The notes under the pieces were generated by a model. The model searched no databases and was not told the DNA's origin. It worked only from the letters and a program-made list of their open reading frames with translations. A DNA stretch of 64,000 bases from Trichostrongylus colubriformis (Eukaryota > Nematoda > Chromadorea > Rhabditida > Trichostrongylidae): positions 15,457,664 through 15,521,663 of the forward strand of contig OZ022257.1 of assembly GCA_963978905.1 (NCBI GenBank), given 5' to 3'. Positions 15,001 to 26,857 of the stretch are shown one piece after another. The translations under genes were made by a program, and so were the position numbers. Position 1 is the first letter of the stretch, and each line of letters opens with the position of its first letter.

Positions 15001-18000
15001 CAGCAATCACAATTTCTTTTACGAACAAAGTCACTGTACGTAGACGAGGGTATACCGGTGGCGTATCGCACATAATCTTAATGAACGCGTAGGTGGTCAC
15101 TCAGCCATGTTTCTTTTCTTAATCGAAGTGCGCCATTTCTCCGTATTGCGATCAACGAAAAGCACTTTCAACTTGTTTATTATTTAGTTTCCAGTCACAG
15201 TAACCACATAGAAGTGATCCCACAAACATCGTTGTCTAGCTCGCTCGCGTTCAGAATTATACCCGAGCAATTTGCGTTGTTTTATCGAACCTACGCGTCT
15301 TCGCACGATAGGAAGTGGACGGGACCCTTAGCGTGTTGAATCTCACCCGCGAAGCGCCTGAGGCAACACAGGACAGCGGACGATGTTTGTTGACGGGTGA
15401 AGTGGTGAGCAATTGGCGCGTAGCACGACATCACGTGATGTGAGACCTTATAGGGACAAGCTAGGCTTAGAGCTTGGGGTTAACCTTTGAGAAGATTCGG
15501 AAGAGTAAGTGATATTATACTTCCGACGCCATTCAGCTGTCTTCTCAAAAGTGGTCCGGCACTGCTTATCATTTGGCATTTGAAGCTTTGCTTGAAAGGT
15601 CCATGCCTTCAAATGATCACCTTTACTCCACCTACTGCCCCTGCCGCTCCTGTTTTTCCCTTCAGATGGATGGTGTTGGGTCATTGTTAGCTTGTCTCTT
15701 ATTATTCTCCGACAAAAATCAGTATTCGGTTTATCGGCAAAGGGCCGTGTTAAGTGCATATTGTGTGGCTCAGCGATGTTCAACTCAACGAAGTTTTCTG
15801 AAAGCCGATTCACTTCTATTCCGCTTGAGGATTTAAGGCCGGGATTAGAAGCCACCACTGCCCCACTATCGTTCGGTGCACGGAATACTTTGAATGGAGG
15901 TCAAGAGGAGGGCATGCTGAAGTCGTAATTTTTTTCGTCGTAAGTCTCGGTGACCGGTGGGACTGAATTCCTGGCGCAATCAGGCTTACCTCTGACCAAA
16001 GCTTTCCTAACCTTCACCTCGTCCAGAGCTCCACAGATTGTTAACGACAGCACATCTGCTGCGTGAGAGACCTTACATAAATATCAGTTTTTGCTGTTTC
16101 CTGTCAGTATGCTGTAATATCAATAAAGCCTCAACATGAAAATAAATTTGAGCGGGGGTATCAATCCGGCCACCACATGCACTCTTCTGTTAAGTACTCC
16201 GTGGCACTTATCTATACGAGCGGAACGGGAACTGATTAGGATAAGTGCGGACATCATCTGATTGAGCTGATTTGCCTATGTGATTGCTGTAATACCTCGA
16301 CACCTAGGTATACGTCGAGGTATTATATAAGTGGTATACGTGATACATGATATCTGCCCCCCCCCCCCCCCGATTGCACTTCATTACAGGGTTAGTATAA
16401 GTTTAGGAAGTCCTGGGTGGTATACCGTAATCACGTTAATTGCCGAACTTCTGATTTCATCCACAGATCAAAAACTATGTAGAGGTTCGGTGTTACCCAA
16501 GCACTGAAAAGACTGTGCTGTAAAAAAGCTAGACTGTTTACTTTGAAATGATAAGTGCTTCGCGGGCACATTTTGTGCATTACCGACAGCACCACATTTT
16601 ATCTGACGCCCAATGCAAATCGCCTAGTGCTGACTACGGTGTACCATTCTGATATTCCATATTTATGACATGTGTGTTCATTCGGACTGCAACGAAACAG
16701 TAAGCGCCATACTTGAATTCTTTGCATAACGCCATCAGCTACCATTTAACTTTTTTAAAAATACAATATTACATGTTTATATGACTTATACAACCTACAT
16801 ATGCAGTCAATGGCCGAGCTGGCACTTTCGTTTACCCAAACCGATTAATTGACTCTGGAGGAATAGAAGACGTAATTGATTTAGGGCGAGAAACGATCAT
16901 GCGGCGATGCTGCAAACGCAATACGATCGCTGAAGCACTGCATTTCGCATGCACACACATAGCAGTAAAACAATAGTCTTAGGGCCAGAAAGATGACCTT
17001 CGCAGCAAGTCCTTCAATGGTTGCGCCATGCACTCGTTTTCTACCCAGTGTCATGAAAAATACCTGGATCAGAATTCGGCTCATACGATAACTTCTTGGA
17101 ATCGAATGATGCTAGCTCAGCGTTTCATTTCTTCAAAAAAGCCTAAAATCGGGTCATCGATTCCGGAATGGTCAGAGGCTCAGTCGATATGGACACACTG
17201 CTGACAGTGATGATTATTGCCATTACCACGTACCTCCAATGTGTCTACTGAACTTTTCTTTTTCTCAAACGCGCTTGGGGTAACGGTTTTGGGTGGTGTA
17301 CCCAGGTTACGTGGGATATTATTGGAATTGAGGCCATCCGACCCGTATTAGCTGAAAATGACAAGTAGTCCAGGGTTAACAATGTCCAAAACTGAGGATT
17401 TTCGCAGAATTTTGCAATGTTTTCCCGGGAAATTTTTGTAATGCTTAGTATAAGTTTAGGATGTCCGGAGTGGTATACCGTAATCATATTTACTGCCGTA
17501 CTTTTAACTTCATCTGCATCGGAGAAACGATGTAGAGTTCCGGTGTTACCAAATACTTGAGGTTCTGAGGCTCTAGAGAATTTTTTATATAATTCTTTCA
17601 GGGTATTCTTCTTCGCGGAGAGGAAAGTGTGAAAGGTTATCGCGAAGTGTTGTCGAGGATTCACTATTTTAACACAAGACCTGACACCTACAGTAAACGT
17701 ATTTACACGGTCCAGTGCGCTATGCTTAAAGGAAAAGTGCTCAGCAACGAGCTTGTGATTACGGTAGGTCTTGCATTTTACCGTTTTTCAACTTTTCGTG
17801 GTGAACTTCTGACCATGCTGTTGCCTGCTTTGCAGTGGCCAATATCGAATTTTTATGGTTTAGCCAGCTGTTTCTGTAGGATGTCAAAGTGCAAAGAGGG
17901 TGGAGCTTAACAGCATGTCCTATGAGGTTCCAAATCTATTCACATATATAATGAGTTCTTTCATTTTCTGGTAGTTGGTCGTTTTCTATTCATAAAGCTG

Positions 18001-21000
18001 CTATTCAAGTCTCCAGAAAGTACGCTTGTCCACCGGAATCTGTTTAATGCCGCCTGAGTGCTTTTGCGTGGCTGGTAACTGGATTCAGGGATGACCAAAA
18101 GCTCAGTTGGGTCCTGGTAGCCGGGCTCATCAGCTGATTCGAGTGTCCTCAGGTGATGTAGCCTCGCCTTCTTCCTCTCGCAGCTCGTGAAGTGCTTCAG
18201 TATATCTCAAGTGCATAGGGTCCCTCCGAGGCCATTCTTCGTGGAGCAAGCTTCGCTGAACGACAGCTGTGTCTGTCTCATGTGTGCCTACTGCGTCTAT
18301 ATTCTTCACTTTCTTTCTTCGTTCATCAATTTTTTAGCTAGCGTAAATATGTCCTTTTTTCAAAGAACTGGAGGTATCCATCCAGTAAACAATCACGACA
18401 TCAAACAAAAGGGAGGAACTGGAGGACGTCATAAAGAGGATTCTAGTGAGGTCCGTGCGTGACAGCAATGGATGTCTTGTACACAACAAGATGCCGGCGC
18501 CTTATGAACAATGACTACTACGATTGCGGGATGGGGGGGGGGGAGTACTGAGCTGAAAAAAACTCGTGAAATACCGTCATGATCTTGTGAAAGGCTGCTG
18601 AAACGCTAGTGAACCACAAACTGCGAGTCATCATTGGGCTCAAGCCACACCACGTTTTGAGCCGCGAGGAATTTTCGAGAATTACTGTTTCACAACCCGA
18701 CTTGGACAACGCGATGCCTCACCTTTTACGTTTCATAGTCCTTGAAGACCACCTGATCCCTTCAAATTCACGAGAAACGGTGACCGTTGAGGATTACTCG
18801 AGGAACTTTTTATCCAGATACGATCATCCTCCTATCCCAAAGTCATTTTGACCTTCCTCGAGGTTTCAGAAGTGCAAAAACAGGAACTTTTGCTCGTTCC
18901 TTCAAACGGCGAAAGTTTTAGCTGGATTTATGGGCGTCCCGGAGCATTTCATTGAAGCGGACCATTTTCTCACTATGACCATGCAGAGATTTCTTTCAAA
19001 TACATGACATTATATTTAGTTATATGCGAGTCCTTTTGCTCAGTAAGGTCATTTTCCGAGGAGTGGACTGAGTGGCATTCAGCACTGACGTCTCATTGGG
19101 GGGGGCTCGCGTCAAGTCATCCCTAGTAATCCATAACTGGTGCCTCAAAGAACAACATCAATAAGTGCCGTTATGAGCATCTCTGACACGCCGCTGAGCC
19201 TTTAGGAAAGTGTCCCGAGGTGTAGGAAGCCTCCATTCCAACCTCCATATACGATGGCGATTACAACTGCCGAATTTTCATTGTTCAGCTTGATTTCATT
19301 CAGTTGTCGTTTTCGTCGTTTGACATGCCTCCTCATGGCCGTCATTGAAAATCACCCCCGACCACTTATCGCTAAATCACCATCTTCACTGCCACATTGG
19401 TGCATCATCACTTCAACGCTCACGTCCGTCCTCTGTGTTTTTCGATCAGCTTATCCTCCTGGCCGTGACCGCCCTAGGCCATGACAGCTGTACCCATTTC
19501 GAAGCGATTTTTGCAGTTCGTTGTCGGCCGCGAATGCACTCGGCATCCGGCGGCAGCCTCAATTCATGAATACCGTATCCTCCTCCTAGGATTAATCATC
19601 AGTGTGTGAAAGTGCTGCGGCACTGGATGTGTTCCTCGCTGGTTTTGCATTCGCAATTCTCATATTCTCCCTGGCTGTGTGTTCTTCATTCATAAGGCTG
19701 TATACTAGCCGCCGTTTAGGTTCTCTAGAGACCTTCTAGGCGATTTTCGGCGGAATAAATCATGTGTAATTCTAGTCGTACTCACTAACGAGCCGCGACA
19801 AACATAACACGTTCTCCAGTAGCAGAGCTTTTCAGCTCGACTCAGCATTTGCCGCGCCGCCACTCAACGGCACGCGGTTCCTCTCGATTCCCCCTAGGGC
19901 GATAAATGCGCACACCCTCGACGCACGGAGACGAAAACCCCCGTCGATTAGGCACTTGGGTGTTGAAGTTGTACACAGTACCAGTTCTCGTGGCGTATCC
20001 AGCGGAAGTTGTCAGCCACTCGATTATGTCTACGCGGTTTCATTTTCTGCTTTCTGCTGGACCGTTCGTAAATTCCTTGTTACAAAGCCACATGTGGTGC
20101 ACATTTCGCCCATCCACTCAGTTTCTTATCGGAGCACAGAGGCGGCGCAGCATCTCCGCTTTTTCGTTCATGGGGTCTAAGCCACCGCTCTTGATGGGTT
20201 CCCTTTGCCCGCATTCGTTCTTTCCATGCCAGCCATCCCCATACTTCTTCTTGTCATGGCGTATGCCGCACTTCTGGAACGCAGCTGGCCGATTGATGAG
20301 GCCAATCATAGGCATTTGTTGTCGCGCCCGTCCAAATCGTTTTTCGTGTTGCTCAAAGATCCGCCATCGATTATCCCACTGTGGCACTTGGTTTCCGCTT
20401 AACCAGTTCACCAACACCAACAGCTCCGAGCAGCCGGCAATGCCCTAACTGAGGCTGATTGCTGAAAAGTCACCAAAAGTGCATCTTGCCGTTTCGTTTA
20501 TTCTCATTAACCAACAGCCCACAGAACCGTTGTTCCCCTTATTCATAAAGTTCTGGAATTACAGATGACAATTGGGCCATCGAGTTCCGATGCGCCGTCC
20601 GCGTCGAGCTCATCTACCGAGAACTTCGACAGCTTAGACATGCTCGAGAGACATTTCGAGCCATCTTTTGATCAACTTGGCAGCAACCGCCTTCAGAACA
20701 TTCTCGAAATGGACCTTCCCCGACCAAAAGCACTGCTCTCACATCATGGCTACGAAGTGGGACAAGGGGCCATTGCAGGTAATACCACTTAGTTCTTTTT
20801 ATATTTCAGTTCACACATATTTTTTCCTATGTTTGAGGTGGCGCAGTGGCTGTTGTGGTGGTCATTTGTGTCGGATTTCTTCTGGTACTGTTGGTGATTG
20901 GAGTGCTGAAAATGCGAGACACACCTTTACCACGTCGACGAAAGAACAAACGACAGGTCCGTATAGTTTCCGTTCTCAGTTGCTCCCGTCTCATCTATCA

Positions 21001-23388
21001 TGTGCCATCAAAGACCATCTCAGGATGATGGTATGTCATGGGATGATTCTGGTATGAATATCACAGTGAATCCGTTGGATGATGTAGAGAAGCATATCGT
21101 CGAAGATGAATTCACCGAGGACGAGAGCAGTGACGGAGAGGAAAGGTAAGCTGGACCAACGAGCTTTTTATCAGTATTGATTTTAAAATGCCGGCGAACT
21201 TTGAGTTCGACTTTGTGTTTCTTGAGCGCTTCAAAAGCTTCTGGAAATTATTTGGAATATTCCTATTCCAAAAACACTACAGCGCACTTGACTTTTTTGA
21301 AATTTTTCGTTTAAATCATTACTGTGATTCGGCTGGTTGGTCTCTCTTTTCTGCTTATTTATTTACCCATCTCTTTGTTCATGATTGCATTAGACACGAG
21401 GGGATTTATGGAATTCAATAAACACTGTATTTACTTAACAGCAATACAGCACGACCATTCCTACGGAAAACTCAAGTCAGACAAGAGGAGGAGTCTGAGA
21501 TTCTCATTCAAAAATTGGACATTCAGGATTCCGACCGTTTTTAAAGCTCACCAGAGGCGGTGAAAGTTAAAGTTAACATAATTGTGGCAGATCACTGCAG
21601 TACAACAAAACCAGAAAAGCTACACGGCGGGGCGAGGAACTTTGGGGGGTGGGGTCGTATTTCGATTCTTCGAGAAGGGGTACGTGTTGATGGGGAAGGA
21701 TTTCGAGATGAAGCAGTAGGAAAGGAAATCCGTAGGTTTTCACGAAATAAAACTAAACCTCAGGGGGCTCTTCATACTGCTACGCCGAATCGGAAAGAAC
21801 ATTTTATGAGCAGTGTTTAAGAAAAAACGGCTCGTTAAATAAGCACCACTGAGCCGTAACTTCATGAGCTCCTTTCAAAAAGCGGCTCATCGGAGTTACG
21901 GCTCAGAAAAGTGCTATTCGAATTTCCGCTTTGTGTCCGAAATTTTAGCAGCTGGGCTATCCACTTTGCAATTTCTTATGATCAAGGCACCATATCAATT
22001 TCAGTGTTCTTTTGCACTGCCATAACTTTCCAGCGACAATTTCCAACGAATTCCAAGCCATTTGAGTGATTTCCATACTGTTACTCGTGCTTTTGATCGG
22101 AATCATAGCTTGATTTAATGAATCTGCTTTGCCTATGATTTTTTGTGGGTTAGACTAAGATTTCCCGAGAAAACAGCGGTGTAAGTGCATTGGAACAGCT
22201 GATATCCATGGGGGATGAAATTTCATCCCAATATTTCATGACGCACTAATACTTTGCTATTTCCAATCGATTCGCTCTTCTCTCGGAGCGCGCATGACTA
22301 CATCGCTAAGAACTGCTGTTCCCGTGTGCAAATGAGGACAAAGGAGGAGTTTTCGGCTAATTCGCTCTCCGAAATCTCATCTGTTGTGGGCTGTAATCAC
22401 ATCTGTTTCCCATAGCGAACTGAACAGCTTTCTTGCAAAAAAAAAAAAAGGATGACAATCGTGAGGAGGACAAGCGGAAGTGTGGTCCATGAATGAGTTT
22501 CTGAACCGCTCGTGGAGAGTTTCGTAATGTCTCTGGTTGCTACTCGAATTTTGCATTGATCGAAGTAAAGGGAGCAGGACGGTAAAAAGTACATTTACTT
22601 TCGTTCCACAGAATCGACGATGTAGGTTGGATAGGTCACTGCAGTTCGTGATTTAGGGGTATAAGGTTCGAATGGCAAATATGTACATGTAGGTGTATAT
22701 GTAGGTACATTATATGGTCCAGTATAAATATCTTCGACGATTCTTAGCACGATTCTTACTCAGAAAATGTCGTTCTGTCTAGCCAAGTATCATGTGGTTT
22801 CTACGTTTCTGTGTCCACGAACCTCCCAATCCTACTTATTCATTGATGGATTAGTTTTTATTCAAACCAATGCTTGACTTATGGGAGCGCTTACCTACCT
22901 AACCCTATGACTGCATCTCTGTGCTAGTGATAAAATGGCTCAATGAAATAAGTTCACGTCAGGACACTCGAGTTGGGTCAACGCGCCACGCGAGCCGCGT
23001 CGTCGCGCGCGACAATACCTCGTCGCTTTCTTTGCGGCCTTAGCCTCGTAATCTGAGCCAGTTGGAGTTTACTAATGCACACGCCATGACACGGTAGATT
23101 GTGAGTTATGGATGTGGTCGGATGAAGTGAGCCTTGAGTATCGCGCGTTGCCATTGGATTCATCGTTTTATGAGTCTGCTTCAATCCAGTCAATACAGGA
23201 GTGTGATTGCAACAAACATCACTTAGCTGATTGTTTTCAGTGATGGTTCATTCCGAGAAGAAGAGGAGATTTCCGATGAGGAAGTCGAAACCGAAGTACT
23301 ACCACATTTGGATAGTCAACGCAACACGCTGGAATGGGATGATGATGCCGTTATGGCCACCACAAATGCCCGTTCCTATAGGGTTTGA
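1..23388 (+). CDS. casy-1: Calsyntenin (CASY-1), 3' part of gene, 18 exons
   Basis: Calsyntenin is a neuronal type I membrane protein of the cadherin superfamily that links vesicle cargo to kinesin-1 and acts in synapse function and learning. Exons, all phase-consistent: <1-27, 210-279, 358-467, 532-677, 1563-1670, 3642-3763, 8507-8653, 8711-8777, 8837-8958, 9029-9109, 9169-9258, 13642-13804, 13871-14019, 17602-17763, 20565-20778, 20838-20956, 21024-21145, 23241-23388 (TGA). About 720 residues are in the window; the signal peptide and cadherin repeats lie upstream. Family landmarks in order: linker with GHVTEGCSRDT; LamG-like domain with MNRHHFSVYV, DDEWHSYSLLF and LVVGACWHG; ISYVNTQEKPIPGHR; the middle region with VLSRIHYFNTR; one transmembrane helix (VAVVVVICVGFLL); basic stop-transfer RRRKNKR; then an acidic tail with MSWDDSGMNITVNPL and TLEWDDDAVM, the two kinesin-light-chain-type W-acidic motifs. 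The start of exon 358-467 is uncertain: an acceptor at 378 would also keep frame. Confidence 0.95.
1671..3641. other. casy-1 intron in the LamG region
   Basis: This is a 2 kb intron between the LamG exons ending ESDEQ and starting MNRHH. It holds foldback copy A (2067-2488). It also holds two diverged direct copies of a sequence beginning ATGTGGGTAATG, at about 2699-2790 and 2878-2960. I see no further coding exon: the LamG sequence is continuous across the junction. Confidence 0.6.
2067..2488. repeat. Foldback/MITE-like element, copy A
   Basis: The left end (AAGGAATCGTCCACGGG) and right end are inverted complements. The inverted similarity runs inward for over 100 bp on each side, including ATATTTATGTTG near each end and GGGCCGCATGC further in. 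Related copies lie at 4516-4911 and 13008-13430. No transposase is present, so it is a non-autonomous palindromic element. ORFs across it on both strands are by-products of the palindrome. Boundaries are good to about 10 bp. Confidence 0.75.
4516..4911. repeat. Foldback/MITE-like element, copy B
   Basis: This is a diverged copy of the element at 2067-2488. It shares the AAGGAATCGT left end, the ACATTTTTATGTTG-like subterminal block, a central GGAACAGGAAGTTACGTAAA-like segment and a complementary right end (CGATTCTTTTAAG). It is more decayed than copies A and C. Confidence 0.65.
7521..7550 (+). repeat. Guanine-rich tract inside casy-1 intron
   Basis: A nearly uninterrupted run of G with A and T breaks, giving at least four separate G-runs of four or more within 30 bases. 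It could form a G-quadruplex on the coding strand. Whether it does so is inference only. Confidence 0.5.
11046..11788. mobile_element. Tc1/mariner-type non-autonomous element (TA-flanked)
   Basis: The termini are perfect inverted repeats beginning CAGGGGGTGCCAAAAAAAAA and continuing to about 30 bp. They are flanked on both sides by TA (11044-11045 and 11789-11790), the target duplication of the Tc1/mariner superfamily. The ~740 bp interior gave no transposase motif in any frame I checked, so it would need a transposase supplied in trans. Internal ORFs at 11201-11407 (minus) and 11608-11871 (plus) are unrecognised. Confidence 0.8.
12788..13000. repeat. Short palindromic element next to foldback copy C
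   Basis: Arms of about 85 bp (12788-12872 and 12916-13000) are inverted copies of each other. Shared blocks include AACAGTAGATC, AGTCAGGCT and ACCTTTTTCGC. The spacer is about 43 bp. It ends only about 8 bp before foldback copy C. Confidence 0.75.
13008..13430. repeat. Foldback/MITE-like element, copy C
   Basis: Third copy of the family seen at 2067-2488. The left end AAGGAATCGTCCACGGG is identical to copy A, and the right end GATTCCTT is complementary. Copies A and C share long internal blocks such as GTGGGCCGCATGCAA, so they are younger or better preserved than copy B. Confidence 0.75.
16392..16500 (+). repeat. Dispersed direct repeat, first copy
   Basis: Begins TTAGTATAAGTTTAGGA and ends near GTTCGGTGTTACC. 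A second copy in the same orientation lies at 17445-17553, about 1.05 kb downstream in the same casy-1 intron. The pair shares TGGTATACCGTAATCA. Confidence 0.7.
17445..17553 (+). repeat. Dispersed direct repeat, second copy, close to an exon
   Basis: Same family and orientation as 16392-16500. Its right end is only about 48 bp before the casy-1 exon starting at 17602, so it contributes part of the 3' end of that intron, including the sequence just upstream of the polypyrimidine tract. Confidence 0.7.
17764..20564. other. casy-1 intron, 2.8 kb, with antisense coding-like relic
   Basis: The intron lies between exons ending NELVIT and starting MTIGPSS. The 3' half (about 19842-20445) carries an antisense reading frame described separately. 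A guanine run lies near 18531-18543. I see nothing else recognisable between 17764 and 19200. Confidence 0.55.
19842..20445 (-). pseudogene. Antisense coding-like frame broken by one stop, family unknown
   Basis: Reading on the minus strand from 20445 down to a TGA at 19842, one frame stays open for about 200 codons apart from a single internal TGA at 20118-20120. The composition is protein-like (charged and glycine-rich: WDNRWRIFEQHEKRFG, CGIRHDKKKYGDGWHGKN, then EFTNGPAES after the stop). The overlapping plus-strand ORF (19906-20448) is poor in acidic residues and reads like its shadow. I do not recognise the family. It could be a retrocopy or transposon fragment inserted antisense to casy-1. 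No splice sites explain the stop. Confidence 0.3.
21146..23240. other. Last casy-1 intron, 2.1 kb
   Basis: Splits the acidic cytoplasmic tail between DGEES and DGSFREEEE. It contains a hairpin at about 21842-21916, a palindrome built on AGCCGTAACT and its complement. I found nothing else of note; ORFs at 21188-21820 have no family signal. Confidence 0.55.
21842..21916. repeat. Short hairpin-forming palindrome
   Basis: The outer arms carry CTGAGCCGTAACT and its inverted complement, with AGCAC and GTGCT at the very ends. A second inner pair (ATGAGC/GGCTCAT) extends the fold. It may be a deletion derivative of a TIR element. Confidence 0.55.
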
Positions 23389-24240
23389 TCTGTTTCAGTC
23401 CCACGCAAAGTAAAATAATCACCCTCACAGATCAGCTAATCGAACCCCCTTCCCAACTCATCCTCCGACAGCGTCATACGTGTGTTCCGACTTTATGATT
23501 GTCATTTATACAACTCCATCACCGGTTAGCCGGATCTTCCTAGTCCTTCGTCGAACGATCATCGCTCGTCAAACACAGAATTCTATCGTGTAATCTTTGA
23601 ATCGTCTCATATAATTCGGATTTGTATTTTTATATGTTGTTTATGTGTTTGTATTTTTTCTATGAATGTATTTTAATCCCCCATGATCTGGTCCTTTCTG
23701 TGTTGTGTTTTGCGTACGGCACTCACTTTCTCACATCTCGTTTGATCTTATCGTGTTCATGGAACTGTATAGTCGTGCTCTGCCGGAATGTCCTGTTCAG
23801 GCTCCAGACACGTGAGCGGTCGCAGTGCGGTCGGGTCAGCTTGTCCTCTCAGAGTCAGCTGATCACTGACCAGCGCACGCAAACAGTCTTACCAGACTTT
23901 CCTGGCTGGCATGAACTATGTGTCGTTGCTGGATCGTCACTAATCTCATTAGATTGTATTTATTGAGGAAAAACATTGTGTTTACCCGGTTGCCTCTCTA
24001 TCTTCATTGCACTCTCTCAAGAAATCTTAACTACCGTATCATCATTATTGATCTCACCTTATTAGGCGCAGTATCGTGTCGTTTTCCGCAGTGTCCACAG
24101 ACGAGGCAACGGCTCGAAATTGTTTCAGAACTTCACATTTTGACAATCTGTACTATTTAGACATTTTATGTTTTCTAATAAATCTTCCTTCCACTTGGGA
24201 TTCGATGAAACTGAAAAACTGCAGTAGTATCTAATAAAAG
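23389..24240 (+). other. Probable casy-1 3' untranslated region
   Basis: This follows the casy-1 TGA at 23386-23388. Two canonical AATAAA signals lie at 24177-24182 and 24233-24238, which would give a 3' UTR of about 0.8 kb. The short ORFs here have no protein features. Confidence 0.45.
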
Positions 24241-26857
24241 TGAGGTGAAGACGATAGAGTGAGCTTTAGTTCCATTTCCTACGCAAGAGGCACTCAGATG
24301 ATGTCACTCCGCAGTTATTTCCATGTTTCGGCTTGAAATTCTGCGAATTTCTGAATTCTACGCGTGTCTTGACCTACGCGACATGAACCTTAGGCTCACA
24401 AATCGGATAGGGCTTGGCTCTATTTGGTGGCGGAAGAGAGCAGTTGCGAGCCGCACCTCGCCGTCCTTTATGGATTTTCAGCACAATCTTCTTGGGTTCC
24501 TATTGGGCGAATTAGTGTAAAGTCTTCGAATAGGTCGCATCTTCCTACCCTTTCGCTAATTTTTGCTGGATTTGTTTGTAATAGTTCATCTGAACAGTTT
24601 GTAGGAAATGGCGAAGTTTAGTCAGGTGCGAATCTGGTAAAAACAGTCGACACGACCTCATGATGTGTCCATCCGTTCGCATGACCTCTCTACCATCCCT
24701 ACGACACCCACCCGTTAGCTAATCGCCAGCTGAATAATGAAGTTGCTTCATTACGAATTCGATGTTCTCAAGGAAAGGAATGGTTTAACTGGAGAGAGAG
24801 GTGCATCCTAGGGACCGGCATTGCTCCTACACCATCTCGAAGAACAAGAACAATCCCCGCTGAAATTCCAGGCCAAACAGAGGCGAGGAAGTAGCTGTCC
24901 TATCCCATAATACATATACTCACTTCTCAGCGAGACTAGCAAAGCATAATGACCCATTCAAGCCTTACGATCACAGCCGTGAATAGCGTTTACCAAACTA
25001 CTATTATTCTTCTGTACCCTCCCTTCGGCAACAACAAAAATTACAATGTATGCCTATTTTGAAGTTCAAGTTGTATTTAAAACACCTGCAGCATCTGTGT
25101 TTCTTTCACGGTTCTTAATAATTTCAACGAAGGTGGTGCGGTACCAAATGGCGCTGCTGCCACATGCGCGGTCTATGAATCAAATTCTGATCTGGGTGAC
25201 ATGTAGACTGGGTTTCACCCCTTCCATGTTCGCTATAACGGTCGTATACTTTTCGAGAGAAGGACGCCGAAATAAACACAATGTAGCAGTGTCCACTGCC
25301 CATTATAGGGGTAAAGTCATATTCAACAAGTCGTTGAAAATTCTAAATGGAGTAGGATGCATGGCGCATTCAAGGAAAAGTTGGCGAAGCATGCTTTTAT
25401 CGGTCTTTGAGATGAGTGCAGTGTCCGCACTTTGTACGTGGCATCGTATTTTGGTTGGTTTCTGGAAAATCAGTTTTCCTTGGTGTGCTTCTGGGGAGAC
25501 CTCTAAGGTGGTAGCATTATTGCCAACACCATCTGAAGAGCACGACGCAGTTGACAATAGTCCGAGCCTGCCTCTCACTAAAGTCCGAGCAAGGCGCCAT
25601 GTCGACACACAATATGCATAGCGGCAGTAGACGAATTCAATGGCGTGCGTTCGTGCTTGACGGCACCACAACTCGCCGTAAACAGGGTGTTATTCATCAA
25701 TCGACTGCCAGGTCTGATGAATGGTGTCTTTATGCCAACGATTTTGTCCTAGGGATGTTCATGTGCATAGACAAAAAAAAATTTTTCTGTTGCAGAAACA
25801 GTTATAGCGAACATGGTTATTGAAGTCTTGATTCCACTTGTTGCAAAGCTGAATGAGCTTTCACTGAGGATTTGCTGAACTATCATCAGAAATCTCATGC
25901 AAAGCCAAGCACCGTTTAAGTAGTCCTGATCGGTGGTCGGATTTCAACTATTTGTCTTGGTCGCGTTACTGGAGGGAAGGTAGCAGTAACACATGCAGCT
26001 ATCGATCGGGAAGATTTTTGAAGAACTTTTCATAGCTCATTAAGAGTGATTCGCGTGCGGGATTGCATTTCGCGGAATTTCCCTTCAACACAATACTTGA
26101 CCCTGCCCTCAGCTCTGTTCCAGAATGATCCAGAATGATATGCATGTTCTAAGAGCATGTCAAAGCTGCTGGTGACGCTACCAGTAACTTTGTTGTGAGA
26201 TCAAATCCTGAACCAATGCCCAATCCAGCAGTAGCAAGCCGTTCATTCTCTCTGGGTCAGTTAGGTGGTACCAGACTCGTGTGGGAGTATGATAGCGATG
26301 AGATGTAAGTCAAACGATCCGCGCAAGTCATTGTATAAACCAGAATGTATTCAAACCCAGTACGATTCCGTATGCGAGTAGGAAGTGTGGGGCATTCTAA
26401 AAGGGCTGACAAATACTAGCCTTTCTACTTTTTGGTTCAGTAGCCGCAGGATCATGTAGAAAGGACCTGAAACGGACTTTCAATGACATTTCTTTCCACA
26501 ATTGCCCCTGCAGCAAACAGCTTCCCATGGCCTTCTATTGTCCTTTCGCAATGGTGTTCGGCTTTTGCAACTTACGCCAATGAGACAGTCCCTGTTTTAA
26601 GCTCTCAATGCAGGCCATGAGCAAGAAAAAAATACCTATGGGACATTATATACCTACACGGTGTCGTTTGATCGAAACCTACACAGTGAGCCCATTGCTG
26701 AGATTTTTAATAGGCAGTGCCACAAAAGAGAATTCCCGAATAAAACTTCCGAAAATTGAACGCTGAAGAAATTTTCTGGCAAATTTTTTTTCCTTCTCAT
26801 CAGCTTTATCGATTAATGACAAAGATTATTTCACTCTAGCTCTTCTTGCATATTGAA
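24241..26857. other. Intergenic stretch with an unassigned minus-strand ORF
   Basis: No gene is recognised. The longest frame of interest is on the minus strand (25671-25303, about 122 codons, containing KSMLRQLFLECAMHPTPF). After a stop the same frame continues with a further open stretch. The HPTPF..FNDLL pattern faintly recalls the N-terminal part of hAT transposases, but it is too weak to assign. The overlapping plus ORF at 25046-25621 is probably its shadow. Confidence 0.3.

Larger units (their letters stand above)
14020..17601. other. casy-1 intron, 3.6 kb
   Basis: The intron lies between exons ending FEHDKE and starting GILLRGEES. It includes a hairpin at 16291-16324 (11 bp stem AATACCTCGAC), a run of 14 cytosines near 16358-16371, and two copies of a ~109 bp dispersed repeat. 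ORFs at 14838-15092 and 15448-15858 have no identifiable family. Confidence 0.55.

Noticed and set aside
19906..20448. 180-codon plus-strand ORF in a casy-1 intron
   Set aside because: Rich in Ser, Pro, Arg, Phe and Cys with few acidic residues, the profile of a shadow; the minus strand is the more likely coding strand.
25046..25621. 191-codon plus-strand ORF
   Set aside because: No recognisable domain, no splice partners, and it overlaps a minus-strand frame with more protein-like composition. Neither is strong enough to call.
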